Of a stretch of DNA of 64,000 bases, positions 61,070 through 64,000 are shown one piece after another (position 1 is the first letter of the stretch; every line of letters begins with the position of its first letter). The stretch covers positions 3,823,501 to 3,887,500 of the forward strand of contig NC_040022.1 in assembly GCF_000972845.2 (NCBI RefSeq), written 5' to 3'. The notes below the pieces were generated by a model. The model ran no database searches, was not told the origin of the DNA, and saw nothing but the letters and a program-made list of their open reading frames with translations. The stretch comes from Larimichthys crocea (taxonomy: Eukaryota; Chordata; Actinopteri; Sciaenidae). The translations under genes were made by a program, and so were the position numbers.

Positions 61070-63835
61070 TCACAGGCATGTTTCAGGACACGTGGCTACG
61101 TCACCATTTTGTTGTGGCTCTTTCAAGAACCTTTCCACTTCCTGTACGTCCACTGTAACGCTCTCTGGCCTGACCTCCTCTATTTTCTTATTGTCTTTCT
61201 CCTCTTCCTCCTCCTCCTCCTTTATCACCTCCTTCTTTGCCTCCTTCTCTTGCTCCTCTCTTGCACCTTTCTCCTCCTCGTCAGTCATCTCTGCAAGTTC
61301 GCTGCACACCTCCGCCTTGGCGTCGTCTGTCACTGTGATGTTCTTGAGCTTGTCTGCTGGCACCGAGGACTTCTTTTTGATAAACAGGAAGTTACAAGTA
61401 GCCAGAACCAGAGCTGAGAGGACCACCTCACTTCCTGCCAGCAGGAAGACATACATGTAGTTCTTGGTGGCGTCGAGAAGCCGGCCTGGGACAGAAGAGA
61501 GTCAAACAGGGACACAGATGAAACACAGATGAGAGGATGAAATGGGAGAGGTGGCGGTCAGAGTCACCACGCTTTGACCTTCACTTTGGCTCTTCAGAAA
61601 GTTATGAGTGACGTCATGGAAACAGAAGGAGGAAGAAAACACAAGGACAATGCCAGAACTCCTTTTGTCAAGACTGTGATGGACAATCTATCCTAACCTA
61701 AATAATATGTTGTGGCTTGTTAGCAGTTATAGCTATAGGGTTAGGTTTTTTATTCCAACATGTTCACGTTGTAGTTTTTGTGATTACTGACCTGCACTAG
61801 GTGGCCCCACCAGCACAGCAATGGCCTCCATGAGCAGGACCAGGCCGATGGCGCTGGAGAACTTCTCAGTACCGACTATTGCCATGAGAACTTCAAACTG
61901 CAGCGCACCCACCATGCCGTAGGAGATGCCGAAGAAGATGCAGAAAACCACCAACGATGAATAGTCCTTGGCCTGGAAACAAGCAAGAAATTCATTATGA
62001 AGGTCTAGGTTTGACATCAATGGACTTTCTCTTTCCGTTCACCCACCTGTGATCCGATGAGGTCAGTGGCTCCATTGAAGATCATAGCAAAGCTGAAGAG
62101 GTAGACGCAACGAGGCCGCACCCATTTCAGTCCGGCAATCACGCCACACGTGGGCCGAGCAAAAATGTCAATGAAGCCCAGGATAGTGAGCAGCAGAGCC
62201 GATTTGGTGTCCTCATTCCCGAGCTCCTTAGCATAGCTCACAACAAACACGGGAGGCACAAACAGCCCCAGCACCATGATGGATGCTGCCACAGTGTAGA
62301 TGAGGAATCCACGGTCTTTAAACACAGAGAAGTCCAGCAGCTTAGCTTTAGGCTTCTTTTTCTCCTTCTCAGCCTCCTCTGTTCCCTCCTTGTTGTCCTG
62401 GTCCAGTTCTTTAGCTTTTATCGCCTTGGGGGCGACCAGAGGCTTCATTAAGGCTCCGCACACACAACAGTTGAGTAGAATGCCACCCAAGATGAGAAAG
62501 CCCCCTCTCCATCCGTACTGGTACTGGAGGACCTGGCCGAGTGGCGAGAGGCAGCACAGGGCCACAGGGCTTCCTGCAGCTGATAGCCCATTGGCTAGAG
62601 GGCGCTTCTCACTGAAGTAGCGGTTGAGCATAATCAGAGATGGTTGGAAGTTCAGGGCTAACCCCAGACCTGCAGCAGAGGAAAACAGACATTAAACCAT
62701 CCAACATCAGCTCTATTGTTTAGTATGGAAGTATTTGGTCTACTTTTAAAGGTGTTATATACAGTACACCAGTGTCATATGCTTTGCTTGCTATTTTTAA
62801 ACTACACAGTCGAGTTCTGGGTCTTGTTTGTTTCATTACAGTTAGAGAGAAGAAAGAGGCTTCAGCTTACCCCAAACTTTCAAATCCACTCAAATACATA
62901 CAAACACAATATTTTCTTGGAAAGGGCATGTCGATTATATATTGAATTAAAGAATCAGATCTGTTAGATTTGGTTAGATGTTAAATTACCCATCTTTGCT
63001 CACTACAACCTTTCTTACCCTGAGGTGTGCATACAGTACAGGCTATGAACTTCTTTTTAATGAAACGAAATTATTGATTATGATGATTGATTAAATGATT
63101 GTGACAATGTGATTTAATCTCGATAAAGTGTATCTTCTCAAAGCTTTATTGATAATTAAACCATAATTAACCTGGTGTGTGTAAATAGAAATAAAAAGAG
63201 CAATGTGTCTGAAAACCAAATCTAAAATTCCAACGTTATGGGCAACAGTGTAGATCTTATCCAAACCTTAACTCTAAAGGTTGCAGCACACTGGAAAGAA
63301 CTAGATCAGACAATGTATCGACTGAGCTCAATGAACAGTGAAAAGATGTCAGAAGGGTATCACAAAACCTTTGACAGTATTGGAGCTTATGAATCCAGCT
63401 CTTCATTTGTAAGAGTGTGATTGGTTAATAATTCATATTATCAGTGGCTGTGGATGTATTATTAAAGTGACTTTCAGGTTTTGGTGGCAGGAAATCAAGC
63501 AGGATTAATGATGAAAATTAGACTGAAATATCATTAATTATTATAGCAATCAAAATTAAACATTTTTTTGCATATAAACAAATGCAGTCTCACACACTGA
63601 GGTGCGCTTAGGAAGGTTGCAGGTGTTCATCTTAATCAGGAGTGGTCAGATATTACCATACTATACTGGGAAAAACTTGAATCAGTCAGACCTGTGATGA
63701 CTCCAGCAGTGAGGTAGATGTGGATGATGCTGGTGGAGAAGGAGGCCAGGATCATTCCCAGAGAGGCAAACAGGCCGCCCACCATCATGACCGGGCGACA
63801 GCCGAAGCGGTTCACCAGCACACTGCACAGAGGAC
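61070..63835 (-). CDS. slc16a3: slc16a3 (MCT4-like monocarboxylate transporter), 3' exons
   Basis: MCT4 exports lactate with a proton across the plasma membrane with the chaperone basigin. Four exons are present: 63692-63835, 62047-62669, 61792-61972 and 61070-61485; the N-terminal exon(s) lie past the right edge. Order of motifs: [60 protein letters not shown], a charged cytoplasmic loop between TM6 and TM7 ([20 protein letters not shown]), [11 protein letters not shown] with the substrate/proton-coupling Asp and Arg of TM8, [20 protein letters not shown] and [20 protein letters not shown]. The tail is long, Glu/Lys-rich and ends ETCL (human ends ETSV). This supports MCT4 over MCT1. Fish may have two slc16a3 copies; which one is not determined. 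Confidence 0.93.
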
Positions 63836-64000
63836 CTGACAAAGTGTAACACACTCAGTCAGGCTGTGTGTGGTGAATATAAATAAGATTTGAAAAGAAT
63901 TTTAAATGTTGATATCCATTTTTCATTAATGTTGAGGACGACTTCATGTTTTAAAGCGTGAGTCTGTCACTTACTTCCATGCTGCTTGACATTTTTGAGG

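Noticed and set aside
61008..61460. Plus-strand 150-codon Ser-rich ORF
   Set aside because: Antisense to the Glu/Lys-rich tail of slc16a3; Ser/Leu runs are complements of GAG/GAA codons.
62300..62620. Plus-strand 106-codon ORF
   Set aside because: Antisense shadow of the large slc16a3 exon.

Overview
This 64 kb window is vertebrate nuclear DNA, almost certainly from a teleost (probably percomorph) fish. The genes have compact multi-exon structures with GT-AG introns, and their products closely match fish and human orthologues. The spacers carry typical fish repeats: Tc1-like elements, L2-like and L1/Tx1-like LINE ends, a tRNA-derived SINE and small palindromic MITEs, plus many CA/TG microsatellites. 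A run of 10 Ns at 41,157-41,166 marks an assembly gap. No prokaryotic features, CRISPR arrays, rRNA or convincing tRNA genes were seen. All exon models were built by eye from splice signals, reading-frame continuity and remembered family sequences; no search was run.

Layout, left to right: carm1 first coding exon (minus, rest off the left edge); a GNG5-like G-protein gamma subunit (minus, 3.5-5.4 kb); clpp, the mitochondrial protease subunit (plus, 7.8-11.6 kb); an ALDH3B-type aldehyde dehydrogenase (minus, 13.8-18.2 kb, with a LINE remnant in the intron upstream of its first coding exon); a decayed Tc1-like element (20.8-21.7 kb); ppp4c (minus, 22.7-26.7 kb); cln3/battenin (minus, 29.8-38.5 kb); a duplicated block holding a chymotrypsin-fold serine protease (plus, 38.7-45.8 kb); repeat-rich spacer; dus1l (minus, 49.4-55.1 kb); 6 kb of repeats; and the 3' half of slc16a3/MCT4 (minus, 61.1-63.8 kb, continuing off the right edge). 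The complete models give plausible full-length proteins: GNG 72 aa, ClpP 267, ALDH3B 469, PP4C 307, CLN3 440, protease 274, DUS1L 478.

The genes do not form one pathway. They are mostly housekeeping genes with GC-rich promoters. The dus1l/slc16a3 pair is, from memory, also neighbouring on human 17q25.3, and ppp4c and cln3 both lie on human 16p.

The most unusual locus is 38.7-45.8 kb. Its only intact protease copy has lost two of three catalytic-triad residues (His to Asn, Ser to Tyr) and has an altered activation site, so it looks like a secreted pseudoprotease. A second, truncated copy beside the N gap differs mainly by one- to few-base indels, which points to assembly or polishing error as much as biology. 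Another recurring feature is that TG repeats stand in for the pyrimidine tract at six 3' splice sites in five genes.
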